Assembly (NCBI GenBank): GCA_016342345.1 | Contig: JAEINO010000003.1 | Coordinates: 62,001-126,000, forward strand | Direction: 5' to 3' | Source of the DNA: Pseudodesulfovibrio sp. | Lineage (GTDB): Bacteria; Desulfobacterota; Desulfovibrionia; Desulfovibrionales; Desulfovibrionaceae | DNA length: 64,000 nt | Part shown: piece after piece, positions 1-8,521 of the stretch | Layout of the letters: each line of letters begins with the position of its first letter | Position numbering within the stretch: position 1 is the stretch's first letter | The notes under the pieces: model-generated | Told to the model about the DNA's origin: nothing | Seen by the model: only the letters and a program-made list of their open reading frames with translations | The model's database searches: none | Made by a program: the position numbers and the translations under genes

Positions 1-417
1 ACGAATGTCACGGTTGGTAATGATACCGACCAGAAGATCACCCTTGACCACGGGCAGGCCGGAAATCCTGTACTCGGCCATGATTGACTTGACCTTGCCC
101 AGATCATCATCAGGATGAACAATGATGGGGTCCGAAATCATGCCGGACTCGGATTTCTTGACCCGGTCGATTTCACGAGACTGCTCGCGAACGGACATGT
201 TCTTGTGAATGACACCCGTACCGCCGTGACGAGCCATCGAAATGGCCATGCGCGATTCGGTGACGGTATCCATGGCTGCGGCAATCAGCGGAATGTTCAA
301 TTTGATTTCCGGAGTCAGATACGTGGATACGTCCACAGCATCGGGCAATACATTTGAATAGCCCGGTAGCAACAGGACATCGTCAAAGGTCAGGGCCTTA
401 TCAAGTATTTTGCTCAT
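1..417 (-). CDS. guaB: IMP dehydrogenase, N-terminal part (runs off the left edge)
   Basis: Inosine-5'-monophosphate dehydrogenase oxidises IMP to XMP with NAD+, the committed step of GMP synthesis in the cytoplasm. About 139 N-terminal residues are present: the start MSKILDKALTFDDVLLLPG, the start of the barrel (IAAAMDTVTESRMAISMARHGG, in pieces) and the entry into the CBS module (MISDPIIVHPDD, then the GLPVV/ITNRDIR stretch). The catalytic loop lies outside the window. The start at 417 is supported by GGAGGAA 6-7 nt upstream. It lies 74 bp downstream of livF on the same strand with only a weak hairpin between, so read-through from the transporter operon is possible. Confidence 0.96.
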   Translation of the reverse strand, partial: MSKILDKALTFDDVLLLPGYSNVLPDAVDVSTYLTPEIKLNIPLIAAAMDTVTESRMAISMARHGGTGVIHKNMSVREQSREIDRVKKSESGMISDPIIVHPDDDLGKVKSIMAEYRISGLPVVKGDLLVGIITNRDIR

Positions 418-454
418 GTCATTCCTCCAGAGCGTTGTTATGCTATATATGCTT

Positions 455-479
455 GAGGCCGAATGTTACACCCGGCCTC
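455..479 (-). terminator. Weak hairpin between livF and guaB
   Basis: GAGGCCG pairs with CGGCCTC around an 11-nt loop. On the minus strand the stem is followed by AAGCATATAT and not by a U tract, so it is an imperfect intrinsic terminator at best, or an mRNA 3'-end stabiliser. guaB may still be partly cotranscribed with the liv operon. Confidence 0.35.
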
Positions 480-491
480 ACTGTTTATCCA

Positions 492-1208
492 TTATAGACC
501 CAAGTAGGCCTTTTTAACCTGTTCGTCTGCAAGGAGTTTATCACAAGTGCCGGTGAGCACGATCCTCCCGTTCTCCATGACATATCCCCGATCACCTATC
601 TTGAGAGCCAGATTCGCATTTTGTTCCACAAGAAAAATGGTTGTGTTATTTTCAGCGTTGACTTTCTTGATGATTTCAAAAATCTGCTTCACGACCAGAG
701 GAGCCAGCCCCATTGAAGGCTCATCCAGAAGCAAAAGCTTCGGTCTGGACATCAAGGCGCGACCAATGGCCAGCATCTGCTGCTCGCCACCAGAAAGAGT
801 ACCACCCTGCTGTGTACGTCGCTGGGCCAGGATGGGAAACAAATCATAACAGTATTCCATGTCCCGCTTGATGCCGTCCTTGTCCTTGCGCAAGAACGCG
901 CCCATGTCCAGATTTTCCTGCACAGTCAGTTCAGGAAAGATCAATCGCCCTTCCGGAACCTGGCAGATGCCTTGGGCCACGATCTTGTTGGGACTCATTC
1001 TGGTAATGGGTTCATCCCGATACAGCACATCGCCATCACGGGCCTGAACCACACCGCACACGGTCATGAGCGTAGTGGATTTGCCCGCACCATTGGCACC
1101 GATAAGAGTGATTATCTCGCCCTGATCAATGTAGAGATTAACATCATACAGGGCCTGGATATTCCCGTAAAAACTATTGACGCTCTTGAGTTCCATTATT
1201 CTAGGCAT
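492..1208 (-). CDS. livF: LivF, branched-chain amino acid ABC transporter ATPase
   Basis: One of the two ATPases that power branched-chain amino acid import (HAAT family), bound to the cytoplasmic face of LivH/LivM. The 238-residue protein has the Walker A motif GANGAGKST, the signature LSGGEQQMLAIGRAL and Walker B LLLLDEPSMGL. Three consecutive ATG codons occur; the third (1208) is chosen because GGGGAGG lies 6 nt upstream. This start overlaps the livG stop codon by 8 nt, which suggests translational coupling. It is the last gene of livKHMGF. The substrate class is inferred from the complete five-gene set; the exact amino acid cannot be read from sequence. Confidence 0.95.
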   Translation of the reverse strand: MPRIMELKSVNSFYGNIQALYDVNLYIDQGEIITLIGANGAGKSTTLMTVCGVVQARDGDVLYRDEPITRMSPNKIVAQGICQVPEGRLIFPELTVQENLDMGAFLRKDKDGIKRDMEYCYDLFPILAQRRTQQGGTLSGGEQQMLAIGRALMSRPKLLLLDEPSMGLAPLVVKQIFEIIKKVNAENNTTIFLVEQNANLALKIGDRGYVMENGRIVLTGTCDKLLADEQVKKAYLGL

Positions 1209-1995
1209 CATCATCCTCCCCAAGGTAGGCCTTGATGACGGCCGGATTGTTGGCAATTTCCTGCGGCGTGCCTTCCGCGATCATCCGTCCGTATTCAAGG
1301 ACGTAGATACGATCAGACATGGACATGACCATCTTCATGTCGTGCTCAATGAGCATGATGGAAATCTGGAACAGCTCCCGAATTTGATTGATCAGTTCCT
1401 CCAGTTCAAGCGTCTCCTGCGGGTTCATGCCCGCTGCTGGCTCATCCAGCAAAAGAAGAAACGGATCAGTGGCCAGAGCCCTGGCAATTTCCAGCCTGCG
1501 CTGCTTGCCGTAGGGCATATTGGAAGACAATTCGTTGACGAATTCATCCAGACCAACGAGCTTGAGAAGCTCATAGCTCCGCTCCACGACAGCCCGCTCT
1601 TCCGCACGGGTCGCCTTGTTGCGGGAAATGGCTCCCCATACGGCTGACTTGGTGCGGCAATGCATACCTATCATGACATTCTCGAGAGCGGTCATGGATG
1701 GAAACAACCGAATATTCTGAAATGTACGAGCCATTCCCAATTCGGTAACAATGTTGGGCTTCTTGCCATTGATGCGAAGAGCGTCGCCTTTTGCTCCGGG
1801 GTCAATGAGCACATCGCCGCTGGTGGGTGTGTATATACCGGTAATGCAGTTGAAAAACGTCGTCTTTCCTGCACCGTTTGGCCCGATCAGGGCCACTATT
1901 TCCTTGTCATTGACCACGAGGTCGGCTTCGTCCAGGGCACGAATGCCCCCGAAGTCCTTGCTCACGCTCTTGACGTTCAAAACTGGATTATTCAT
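1201..1995 (-). CDS. livG: LivG, branched-chain amino acid ABC transporter ATPase
   Basis: Second ATPase of the LivFGHM importer, 264 residues. It has Walker A GPNGAGKTT, the LivG-type signature MPYGKQRRLEIARAL and Walker B LLLLDEPAAGMNP, with the long insertion after Walker A typical of LivG. An upstream in-frame start exists, but MNNPVLNVK at 1995 matches family N-termini and overlaps the livM stop codon by 8 nt, the same coupled arrangement as at livG/livF. Confidence 0.95.
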   Translation of the reverse strand: MNNPVLNVKSVSKDFGGIRALDEADLVVNDKEIVALIGPNGAGKTTFFNCITGIYTPTSGDVLIDPGAKGDALRINGKKPNIVTELGMARTFQNIRLFPSMTALENVMIGMHCRTKSAVWGAISRNKATRAEERAVVERSYELLKLVGLDEFVNELSSNMPYGKQRRLEIARALATDPFLLLLDEPAAGMNPQETLELEELINQIRELFQISIMLIEHDMKMVMSMSDRIYVLEYGRMIAEGTPQEIANNPAVIKAYLGEDDDA

Positions 1996-3280
1996 TGCCC
2001 GCACTCGCAGTGTTGGAAGCTTCGTATTTGTAGATCTTGCGTTTGGCACTAATCAATCCCTGGGGCCTGAAAACCATGACCAGAACCATAATGGCTCCGA
2101 ACAGGAGCATCCTGAACTCGGCGAAATCACGCAGATATTCCGGCAGCAGAACAAGAATGATCGCTCCGGCGATGACACCACGAATCGAGCCCATGCCACC
2201 GATGACAACAATGGACAGGATGATGGCCGATTCCCAGAAGGTGAATGAAGCCGGATTGATGAAGGATGTCTTGGCTGCAAAGACCACACCGGCCATACCG
2301 GCCCAGGTCGCCCCAAGGGCAAAGGCAAGCAGTTTGGTCTTCATCTTGTCAATACCCATGGCCTGACAGGCAATTTCATCCTCGCGCAAGGCCAACCATG
2401 CCCGTCCGATGCGGGAGTTCTGCAATCGATTGACAAAGAATATGGTAAATATAACCAAGCCAATCATGATATAATACATATACGTGGTGGAATCGACGAT
2501 GGACATCTTCATATTGAAGAATTCGGGTCGGTCAATCCTGGAAATGCCGGAAGGTCCCATGGTGACTTCACCCCAATTTTCCAGCACCAGACGGATAATC
2601 TCACCAAAACCAAGTGTGACAATGGCCAGATAATCGCCGCGCAAGCGCAGGACAGGAAAGCCGAGAAGCACACCAAGGAGGGTTCCAAGTACGGCTCCCA
2701 GTGGCAATGCGTACCAGAAGCCCAGCCCCCAATGCATGTTGCACAGGGCATAGGCATAGGCACCAACGGCATAGAAAGCAACATAGCCGAGATCAAGCAG
2801 ACCGGCTAATCCGACAACGATGTTCAGGCCAAGGCCAAGCACCACATAGACAAGACATGAGACCATTATGTTGGTTTGATACAGATCAACCACTTGCGGG
2901 AAGGCAATCGCAATCAACGCAATAACACCCAGTGCAGCATATTTGAGAACCGGCTTGGTCTGCACCTGAGTCAGCAGACCCTCAAACCTGGTTTCTTCCT
3001 TGCTCTCATCCTTTTTGATTTCCTTGCGGGCCAGAAGCCACCGCCAAATATACGAACCAAAGAAAATGGATATTGCGATATATGCCATGTTCTCCCAACG
3101 CCACACCACCGTGTTCTCGATGGTATTGACCCGGATGACCATGATCGGGAAAGTCAGGAAAACAAACCAGATCGCCGCCAAAAACGACTTTCGCAGGGCA
3201 TGGGCGACACTGTCGCAACCAGCCGTCAGAAAGGCGCTCAGAAAGCTTTGCTGACTCGATTCTTGTGTTAGAATGCTCAC
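1988..3280 (-). CDS. livM: LivM, branched-chain amino acid permease
   Basis: Inner-membrane permease subunit pairing with LivH. At 430 residues it has an N-terminal extension of about 120 residues with extra membrane segments, then the conserved core (NIVVGLAGLLDLGYVAFYAVGA, in part; RGDYLAIVTLGFGEIIRL; GGMGSIRGVIAGA). The start codon is GTG with AAGGAAT upstream. It ends inside the start of livG. The longer N-terminus is common in the LivM/HMP type. Confidence 0.94.
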   Translation of the reverse strand: MSILTQESSQQSFLSAFLTAGCDSVAHALRKSFLAAIWFVFLTFPIMVIRVNTIENTVVWRWENMAYIAISIFFGSYIWRWLLARKEIKKDESKEETRFEGLLTQVQTKPVLKYAALGVIALIAIAFPQVVDLYQTNIMVSCLVYVVLGLGLNIVVGLAGLLDLGYVAFYAVGAYAYALCNMHWGLGFWYALPLGAVLGTLLGVLLGFPVLRLRGDYLAIVTLGFGEIIRLVLENWGEVTMGPSGISRIDRPEFFNMKMSIVDSTTYMYYIMIGLVIFTIFFVNRLQNSRIGRAWLALREDEIACQAMGIDKMKTKLLAFALGATWAGMAGVVFAAKTSFINPASFTFWESAIILSIVVIGGMGSIRGVIAGAIILVLLPEYLRDFAEFRMLLFGAIMVLVMVFRPQGLISAKRKIYKYEASNTASAGNE

Positions 3281-3338
3281 GATATATTCCTTATCAGATC
3301 ACTGTCTGTGTAAATCACTTTTCAAGTACTCTGGTACA

Positions 3339-4241
3339 CTATACCTTCTGGGTCTTTTCCTTGCCCATAATACCCGCTGGCCTGAATATCAGGATGAGTA
3401 CAAGCAGGCAGAACGCAAACACGTCCTCGTAATCCGAAGAGACATACCCGGTGGCAAAGGCCTCGGTCAGACCGAGAACCAGGGCACCAAGCATGGCACC
3501 GGGGATGGACCCGATACCGCCAAGCACTGCAGCGGTAAACGCCTTGATGCCTGCGATGAAGCCGATGTAATAGTTGATCTGCCCGACATGCGAAGCAATG
3601 AGCACACCACCGACAGCAGCCAGACTGGACCCGATGATAAAGGTTGCCGAAATAACCATGTCGACATTGATGCCGACCAGCATGGCCATCGTGCGATTCT
3701 GAGCCGTGGCACGCATGGCCTTGCCCAGCTTGGTGAACTTGATGAACAGCGACAAGCCGACACAAGAAAGGATCGTGACAATCACAATTACCAGTTCGGA
3801 CGAACTCATGATGGAGTTGTTGGCCTTCAGAAATTCGAACTCGGGGATGAGCTCCGGGAATGGCAGGAAGTCCGAGGTCTGGGAGAGCATGACGTAATTC
3901 TGAAGAAAAATGGACATGCCGATAGCGGAAATCAGAGGAGAAAGACGAGGTGCACCACGGAGGGGTTTATAGGCTATTTTCTCGATGGTATAACCGTAAG
4001 CCGCAGCCCAGACAATCGCACAGACAAGAGCGATAGCCAGAATCGAAGCACCCGGAAATCCAAGCATGGTGAGTAATCCTGCCACGATCAGGCCTGTAAA
4101 AGCCCCGATCATGTATATCTCGCCATGAGCAAAGTTGATAAGCTCGATGATGCCGTAGACCATGGTGTAGCCTAGAGCTATGAGCGCATATATACTACCG
4201 CGGGTGAGACCACCCAATAGCAACTCAAGGAAATATTCCAT
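3339..4241 (-). CDS. livH: LivH, branched-chain amino acid permease
   Basis: Inner-membrane permease of 300 residues, partner of LivM. Family hallmarks are LTRGSIYALIALGYTMVYG near the N-terminus, INFAHGEIYMIGAF, and the C-terminal GGIGSIPGAMLGALVLGL. The start at 4241 (MEYFLELLLGG) fits the family; an upstream in-frame extension runs through the intergenic palindrome and is unlikely to be translated. It is separated from livK by 83 bp holding that palindrome, and from livM by 58 bp. Confidence 0.95.
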   Translation of the reverse strand: MEYFLELLLGGLTRGSIYALIALGYTMVYGIIELINFAHGEIYMIGAFTGLIVAGLLTMLGFPGASILAIALVCAIVWAAAYGYTIEKIAYKPLRGAPRLSPLISAIGMSIFLQNYVMLSQTSDFLPFPELIPEFEFLKANNSIMSSSELVIVIVTILSCVGLSLFIKFTKLGKAMRATAQNRTMAMLVGINVDMVISATFIIGSSLAAVGGVLIASHVGQINYYIGFIAGIKAFTAAVLGGIGSIPGAMLGALVLGLTEAFATGYVSSDYEDVFAFCLLVLILIFRPAGIMGKEKTQKV

Positions 4242-4270
4242 TGCGTATGGTTCCTGTTCATTAAATAAAT

Positions 4271-4300
4271 CCAGGGGACAGGTATATACCTGTCCCCTGG
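4271..4300 (-). promoter_or_regulatory. 30-nt perfect palindrome between livK and livH
   Basis: CCAGGGGACAGGTAT is followed directly by its own reverse complement. In RNA this forms a very stable stem with a minimal loop. No U tract follows in the direction of transcription. Such hairpins after the binding-protein gene of an ABC operon usually stabilise the upstream mRNA or cause partial termination, giving more binding protein than permease. That role is inferred here. Confidence 0.7.
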
Positions 4301-4324
4301 TCAAATGCGATTATAGTTCAACTA

Positions 4325-5479
4325 CTACTTAATTTCCACGTACTTGCCATCTTGTACCTGATAGATGGCGAAGCCAACGCCTTCGGCATCACCCTTGGCA
4401 TCGAACTTGATCTTGCCGACTGCGGTATCAACGTAGTTGTTATGCAGAGCTTCGATAACCTTGGCGTAGTCTGTGCTGCCCGCATTCTGAACGGCAGTCA
4501 GCAGAGCAATAGCTGCGGAATAGGCTTCCGGGAAGAAGGGACCGGGGTCAGTGCCAAACTCTTTCTTGTGAGCGGCAAGAGCTTCCTGGAAAAGCGGATT
4601 GCCGGAAAAGTCCATGGGACCAGTGGCGTAAACGCCTTCGGCGTACTTACCTGCAACTTTGATGAAGGTTTCATCCTTCACGCCATCATCAGACATGAAA
4701 GGAATATCGATATCCTTTTTGCGCATGCTGGAAACGATTTTGGAGGCTTCGGGATGATAACCGCCAAAAATGACGCCATCAGCACCGGAACTCTTGATTT
4801 TCTGGACAACGGCAGAATAATCGACAGCACCGGGGGTCACGCCTTCAAACAGGGCAACTTCCATTCCGGCTTCATTTTCGACAAACAGCTTGCAGAAAGA
4901 GGCAAAGCCCTTTCCGTAATCGCCCTTGTCGTGGATGACAGCGATATTCTTGAGGCCAAGGCCCTTGGCAAAAGCGACTTCAAGAGCAGCCTGGGCATCA
5001 TCAGGAGCGATGGTGCGGAAAAAATTCACATAATCGCCGGACTGGGTCAAAGGCGGGTTGGTGGCGGAAGGAGATATGACAACAATCTCGGAATCAAGAT
5101 AAATCGGCAAGGCTGCCTTGGTGGCACCGGAGCAAATATGACCGAGAACGATCTTCACATTGTCGGAAACCATCTTGGTCGCTGCATTGGTAGCCAACTC
5201 CGGTTTGCACTGGTCATCCTGCGCAACAACTTCAATCTGGCGTCCATTAATACCACCAGCAGCGTTGAACTTGGCAACAACCAGCTTGGCAGCATTGACC
5301 GTTGGCAGGCCATAGGAAGCCAGGTCGCCGGAATGGGCACCCGCGACACCGAGAACGATTGTACCTGCCGGTTCCGGAGCTTCAGCTTTTTTCTCAGCTT
5401 TGTCGGCTTCTCCGCCGCACGCAGCCAGCATGGCCACCATGGCAAGACACAGAACGATCAGACTCAATTTGATTCTCAT
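4325..5479 (-). CDS. livK: LivK-type branched-chain amino acid binding lipoprotein
   Basis: Periplasmic solute-binding component (type I periplasmic binding protein fold, Leu/Ile/Val-binding family), 384 residues. The N-terminus MRIKLSLIVLCLAMVAMLAAC is a lipoprotein signal with its lipobox cysteine at residue 21, so the mature protein should be membrane-anchored. Family motifs include the GIAGAHSGDLA-like start of the mature domain, NAAGGINGRQIEVVAQDDQC and VVISPSATNPPLTQ. The start has AGGAGAGG about 5 nt upstream. It is first in the livKHMGF operon, behind the sigma-70 promoter at 5589-5616. A 383-codon reading frame on the opposite strand is a codon-usage shadow. Confidence 0.95.
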   Translation of the reverse strand: MRIKLSLIVLCLAMVAMLAACGGEADKAEKKAEAPEPAGTIVLGVAGAHSGDLASYGLPTVNAAKLVVAKFNAAGGINGRQIEVVAQDDQCKPELATNAATKMVSDNVKIVLGHICSGATKAALPIYLDSEIVVISPSATNPPLTQSGDYVNFFRTIAPDDAQAALEVAFAKGLGLKNIAVIHDKGDYGKGFASFCKLFVENEAGMEVALFEGVTPGAVDYSAVVQKIKSSGADGVIFGGYHPEASKIVSSMRKKDIDIPFMSDDGVKDETFIKVAGKYAEGVYATGPMDFSGNPLFQEALAAHKKEFGTDPGPFFPEAYSAAIALLTAVQNAGSTDYAKVIEALHNNYVDTAVGKIKFDAKGDAEGVGFAIYQVQDGKYVEIK

Positions 5480-5588
5480 ACTTCCTCTCCTAAAAATGTA
5501 TAAGGTTCCAACAGTAACACACTGTTATGTACATAAATCAACACATCCGCACAGCCCATCTCCCCATGGAATCCGACACGGATGGTGC

Positions 5589-5616
5589 ATTGTATGTATT
5601 TTCCAAATATTGTCAA
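5589..5616 (-). promoter_or_regulatory. Sigma-70-type promoter of the liv operon
   Basis: On the minus strand TTGACA (perfect -35) is followed after 16 nt by TACAAT (5 of 6 matches to the -10 box). It lies about 110 nt upstream of the livK start, leaving a moderately long leader. Confidence 0.6.
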
Positions 5617-5667
5617 TAGGATACGGGCAGATCAACCCATATCTAACATGTTGTTTTTCCAGTTTTT

Positions 5668-6270
5668 TTAGTTTTCCAATTCCTGCCTAGCGAGCTTTCG
5701 CATTTCCGTGTCTTCCTTTTCAAGTACCAGAATCTTTTCAAAGTAAACCCTGGCTTGATCGGGCTTCTTGAAATAATGCTTATAAATCACGCCCAGATTG
5801 AAAAGAGCCAATGTGTCGTTGGGATCAATTTCAAGAATTTCATCATACGCTACCGTGGCTTTGACGAAATCCTCCTTGTTGAAATATGCAATGCCGATTG
5901 CCTTGAGCACCTCGGTATTCCCCTGCTTGAGCTCATTGGCCTTTTCCAACGGTGGCAAGGCACGATCCCAGGCACGCATCATGAGGAACGAATTACCTAG
6001 GTTGATCAGGGCCTCAACATCATCGGGATTAGTCTCGACACGAGCCATGAATTCCTTGACCTGTGCCATGTTTCCGCCCATTCCTGCCCCCATGCCCGGA
6101 GGTGGCGTGGCACCCTGTTCAGCGGATTGCTGTCGGGTCTGCTTCACTTTGACAAACAGATTAGGATGATTCATCCGATAGACGAAACTGGCAACAAACA
6201 TGACAACAACGGCCCCGACAACGGACAGGATGACAGCCTTGCGCCCAAAATTCACGGAATTAACCGTCAT
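5668..6270 (-). CDS. Membrane-anchored TPR protein at the end of the ccm operon
   Basis: A 200-residue protein with one N-terminal membrane segment (about residues 10-31), a Gly/Pro/Met-rich linker and about three tetratricopeptide repeats (for example ALINLGNSFLMMRAWDRAL and TLALFNLGVIYKHYFKKP). The start MTVNSVNFG at 6270 has GGGAGAA upstream and overlaps the 3' end of ccmD. The position suggests a role like the TPR domain of CcmI/CcmH, which presents apocytochromes to the heme ligation complex. No CcmH CxxC domain is present; the role is inferred from context. Confidence 0.8.
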   Translation of the reverse strand: MTVNSVNFGRKAVILSVVGAVVVMFVASFVYRMNHPNLFVKVKQTRQQSAEQGATPPPGMGAGMGGNMAQVKEFMARVETNPDDVEALINLGNSFLMMRAWDRALPPLEKANELKQGNTEVLKAIGIAYFNKEDFVKATVAYDEILEIDPNDTLALFNLGVIYKHYFKKPDQARVYFEKILVLEKEDTEMRKLARQELEN

Positions 6271-6406
6271 TGTCTTCTCCCAGGAGTTCAAGCTGTTGAA
6301 CACGTTTTTCCAAACCCGAAGACTTGGCCGCCAGAAAGACGAGATATCCGGCTACACCGAGCCAGACAGCACCGTTTGCAATGAAAAGATATGTGGCTGT
6401 AGACAT
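6260..6406 (-). CDS. ccmD: CcmD-like small membrane protein
   Basis: A 48-residue protein beginning MSTATYLFIANGAVWLGVAG with one membrane segment followed by a charged helix (KSSGLEKRVQQLELL). This is the size and layout of CcmD, the small subunit that stabilises the CcmABC-CcmE heme-handling complex and helps release holo-CcmE. It lies directly after ccmC (29 bp gap), overlaps the TPR gene by 11 nt, and is too short for usual ORF cut-offs. The identification rests on size, topology and position, since CcmD sequences are poorly conserved. Confidence 0.8.
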   Translation of the reverse strand: MSTATYLFIANGAVWLGVAGYLVFLAAKSSGLEKRVQQLELLGEDNDG

Positions 6407-6435
6407 TATATACCCTCGACTTCTTTATTTTATTC

Positions 6436-7098
6436 TTACTCTTCGTCCCAAATGAGCAGAGCTTCAAGCCTGGCCTGATGTGCAAGCTGCCTTACTCTGA
6501 CCAGGAGCATGGCGCACCACATGAAACCGAAGGAAACAAGCCCGGCAAAGACTGTGTACCACATTCTGGCCGCCATACCCGAGCCCTGACGCGCCAATCC
6601 ATCAGGGTGAGCACTGCCCCACAGTTTTGCGGCAAAGAACACCAGCGGAACATCAAGAAATGCGACAATGCCGAGTACGGCGCAGACAAGTGCCTTGCGA
6701 TCCCGCCCCATGGGCGTGGAGCGAAGCACCAGATACCCCGCATAGACGTACCACATGATCAAGGCAGTGGTCAGTTTCGGGTCCCACACCCACCAATGTC
6801 CCCACTCGGCACGCGCCCAGACCGAACCGGTCACCAAAGCCAGCGTGGCAAACAGGACACCCAGTTCGGCCGCAGCACCGGCAACCCGATCAAATACGGG
6901 ATTGCGATTGAAAATATAGAGAATAGAAAACACGAAAACCACGAAAAAGCTGACCAGTGCCCACCAGGAATTGGGCAGATGCAGGTAGAATATCTTCTGC
7001 ACCGGACCGGACTGGGCCACAGGTGCATAGAACCAGATCATATACTGCTGCACCAGAAGAGCAATTCCGGCCAAAGCAGCCAACACTTTCACTTTCAT
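6436..7098 (-). CDS. ccmC: CcmC, heme lyase/exporter membrane subunit
   Basis: Inner-membrane protein of 220 residues that holds heme at the periplasmic face and passes it to CcmE. It has six predicted membrane segments, the tryptophan-rich signature WGHWWVWDPKLT at about residues 99-110 and a flanking conserved His (FYLHLP, residue 40), a likely axial heme ligand. The start at 7098 has GGAGG upstream; an upstream in-frame extension is rejected. It lies 80 bp after ccmB. Confidence 0.95.
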   Translation of the reverse strand: MKVKVLAALAGIALLVQQYMIWFYAPVAQSGPVQKIFYLHLPNSWWALVSFFVVFVFSILYIFNRNPVFDRVAGAAAELGVLFATLALVTGSVWARAEWGHWWVWDPKLTTALIMWYVYAGYLVLRSTPMGRDRKALVCAVLGIVAFLDVPLVFFAAKLWGSAHPDGLARQGSGMAARMWYTVFAGLVSFGFMWCAMLLVRVRQLAHQARLEALLIWDEE

Positions 7099-7178
7099 AT
7101 TTTTTTGCCTCCGGCGATTCAGGGGATTATCCTGATCTCCATACAAAACTTCTATTGCGATCACACCGCAAAAAGGAC

Positions 7179-7856
7179 TTACTCTTCTCCGCTATAGACA
7201 AACGGAAACAGAAACAGTCCGGCTCCTGCAAACAGAGCATCAAACGCGAAAATCAACCCCAGCCAACTATCATATCCATCCGCGACTTCGGGGAAAAAGC
7301 ACATGCCGAACAACGTTATACCCGACAAAAGAACAGGCAGCAGGAGTGGAAACACGATCACGGACAAAAGCGACTCACGCGCTGCCTGGCCTTGCGACAA
7401 TGCACCCAGCAATGCGCCAATGACCACCAATCCGATATCGGCCCCAAGCAAAGTCGTCCACAAAAGCCACCACGGGCCATAAACAGTCTGCCCGAGAAAA
7501 GCGATGGTGGCCGGAAGAAAAACCAATTGGGAAACAAGAAGCAGGCACAATCCGGCAACGCCCTTACCGATCCATACACAATGAATGGGAGCGGGCGACG
7601 ACAAAATCCCTATGCGTGATCCATTGGCCTCTTCTATGGCAAAAAGATCGTTGAAAACGAGCACCAAACCGAATGCGGACGCCAGCCAGAAAATGGCTCC
7701 GGCAGCCTGGGCGGTAATCTGACCGCCAAGAGGTTTGGACAAACTGAAAAGGAATATAAGCAACAGGCCCAGAAGCACGGCCTGAACCAACCCCTGCCCG
7801 CCGGATACGGACAATTTCAGATCCTTGCAGGTAATGGTCGCAGCGCGTCTCAACAT
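7179..7856 (-). CDS. ccmB: CcmB, heme exporter membrane protein
   Basis: Membrane subunit of the CcmABC complex, 225 residues with about six hydrophobic segments. The family is recognised by the N-terminal stretch (ITCKDLKLSVSGGQGLVQAV), the ANGSRIGILSSPAP-type loop and its position between ccmA and ccmC. Its ATG overlaps the ccmA stop codon by 7 nt. Confidence 0.93.
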   Translation of the reverse strand: MLRRAATITCKDLKLSVSGGQGLVQAVLLGLLLIFLFSLSKPLGGQITAQAAGAIFWLASAFGLVLVFNDLFAIEEANGSRIGILSSPAPIHCVWIGKGVAGLCLLLVSQLVFLPATIAFLGQTVYGPWWLLWTTLLGADIGLVVIGALLGALSQGQAARESLLSVIVFPLLLPVLLSGITLFGMCFFPEVADGYDSWLGLIFAFDALFAGAGLFLFPFVYSGEE

Positions 7857-8521
7857 GCTTCCACCTCCAGCACGTATTCCGATGCAGGACCAAAATATTC
7901 AACCCTGCGGCCACTCAGGGCAAGCACCTTGTCAGCCAGGGCCACATCTTCGGAGACATGGTGACTGATCCAGACAACACTGGTCCCCTTGCTGCGAAAA
8001 CTCGTGATCTCGCGCCTGAGCAGTGCAAGGGAACGGGGATCAAGGCCGGTGCCGGGTTCATCGAGAAAGATGAGTTTCGGCTCCACGAGATAAACACGGG
8101 CAAGGTTGAGCCGTTGGGCCATTCCTCGCGAGAATGATCCGGCCTTTTCCTCGGCCACACGTTCCAGCCCAACCCTTTTGAGCAACACCGAAAGTTCGTC
8201 GCGGGACGGCTTGAGTCCGTACATGGAACCCCAGAATCTGAGGTTGTCCAGAGCGGACAGACCGGGATAGATAAAGGTCGCATGACCGAGATACACAACA
8301 TCCTCTGGCTCGACATCAAGTCTGACATCACCGGCAGAAGCCCGTGAAAGACCAACCATGATATTCATGAGTGTGGACTTGCCCGCGCCGTTGGGACCGG
8401 CCATCAACAGGATCTCCCCGGGACCGACGTCACAGGAAACTTCCTTGAAGACGAGCTTGCTGCCATAGAACTTGGCAACCCGCTTCACGACCATGATCGA
8501 CTTGCTCACACCGTCAGTCAC
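7850..8521 (-). CDS. ccmA: CcmA, heme exporter ATPase
   Basis: ABC ATPase of 223 residues that drives release of holo-CcmE from CcmC. Walker A is GPNGAGKST, the signature is FSRGMAQRLNLARV and Walker B is LIFLDEPGTGLD. Translation begins at a GTG placed immediately after the ccmF stop codon (TAGGTG), with GAGG in the end of ccmF serving as ribosome binding site, so coupling to ccmF is expected. Confidence 0.94.
   Translation of the reverse strand: MTDGVSKSIMVVKRVAKFYGSKLVFKEVSCDVGPGEILLMAGPNGAGKSTLMNIMVGLSRASAGDVRLDVEPEDVVYLGHATFIYPGLSALDNLRFWGSMYGLKPSRDELSVLLKRVGLERVAEEKAGSFSRGMAQRLNLARVYLVEPKLIFLDEPGTGLDPRSLALLRREITSFRSKGTSVVWISHHVSEDVALADKVLALSGRRVEYFGPASEYVLEVEAC

Noticed and set aside
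4352-5503. 383-codon frame antisense to livK
   Set aside because: It lies fully over a well-recognised gene, lacks a ribosome binding site and matches no family.
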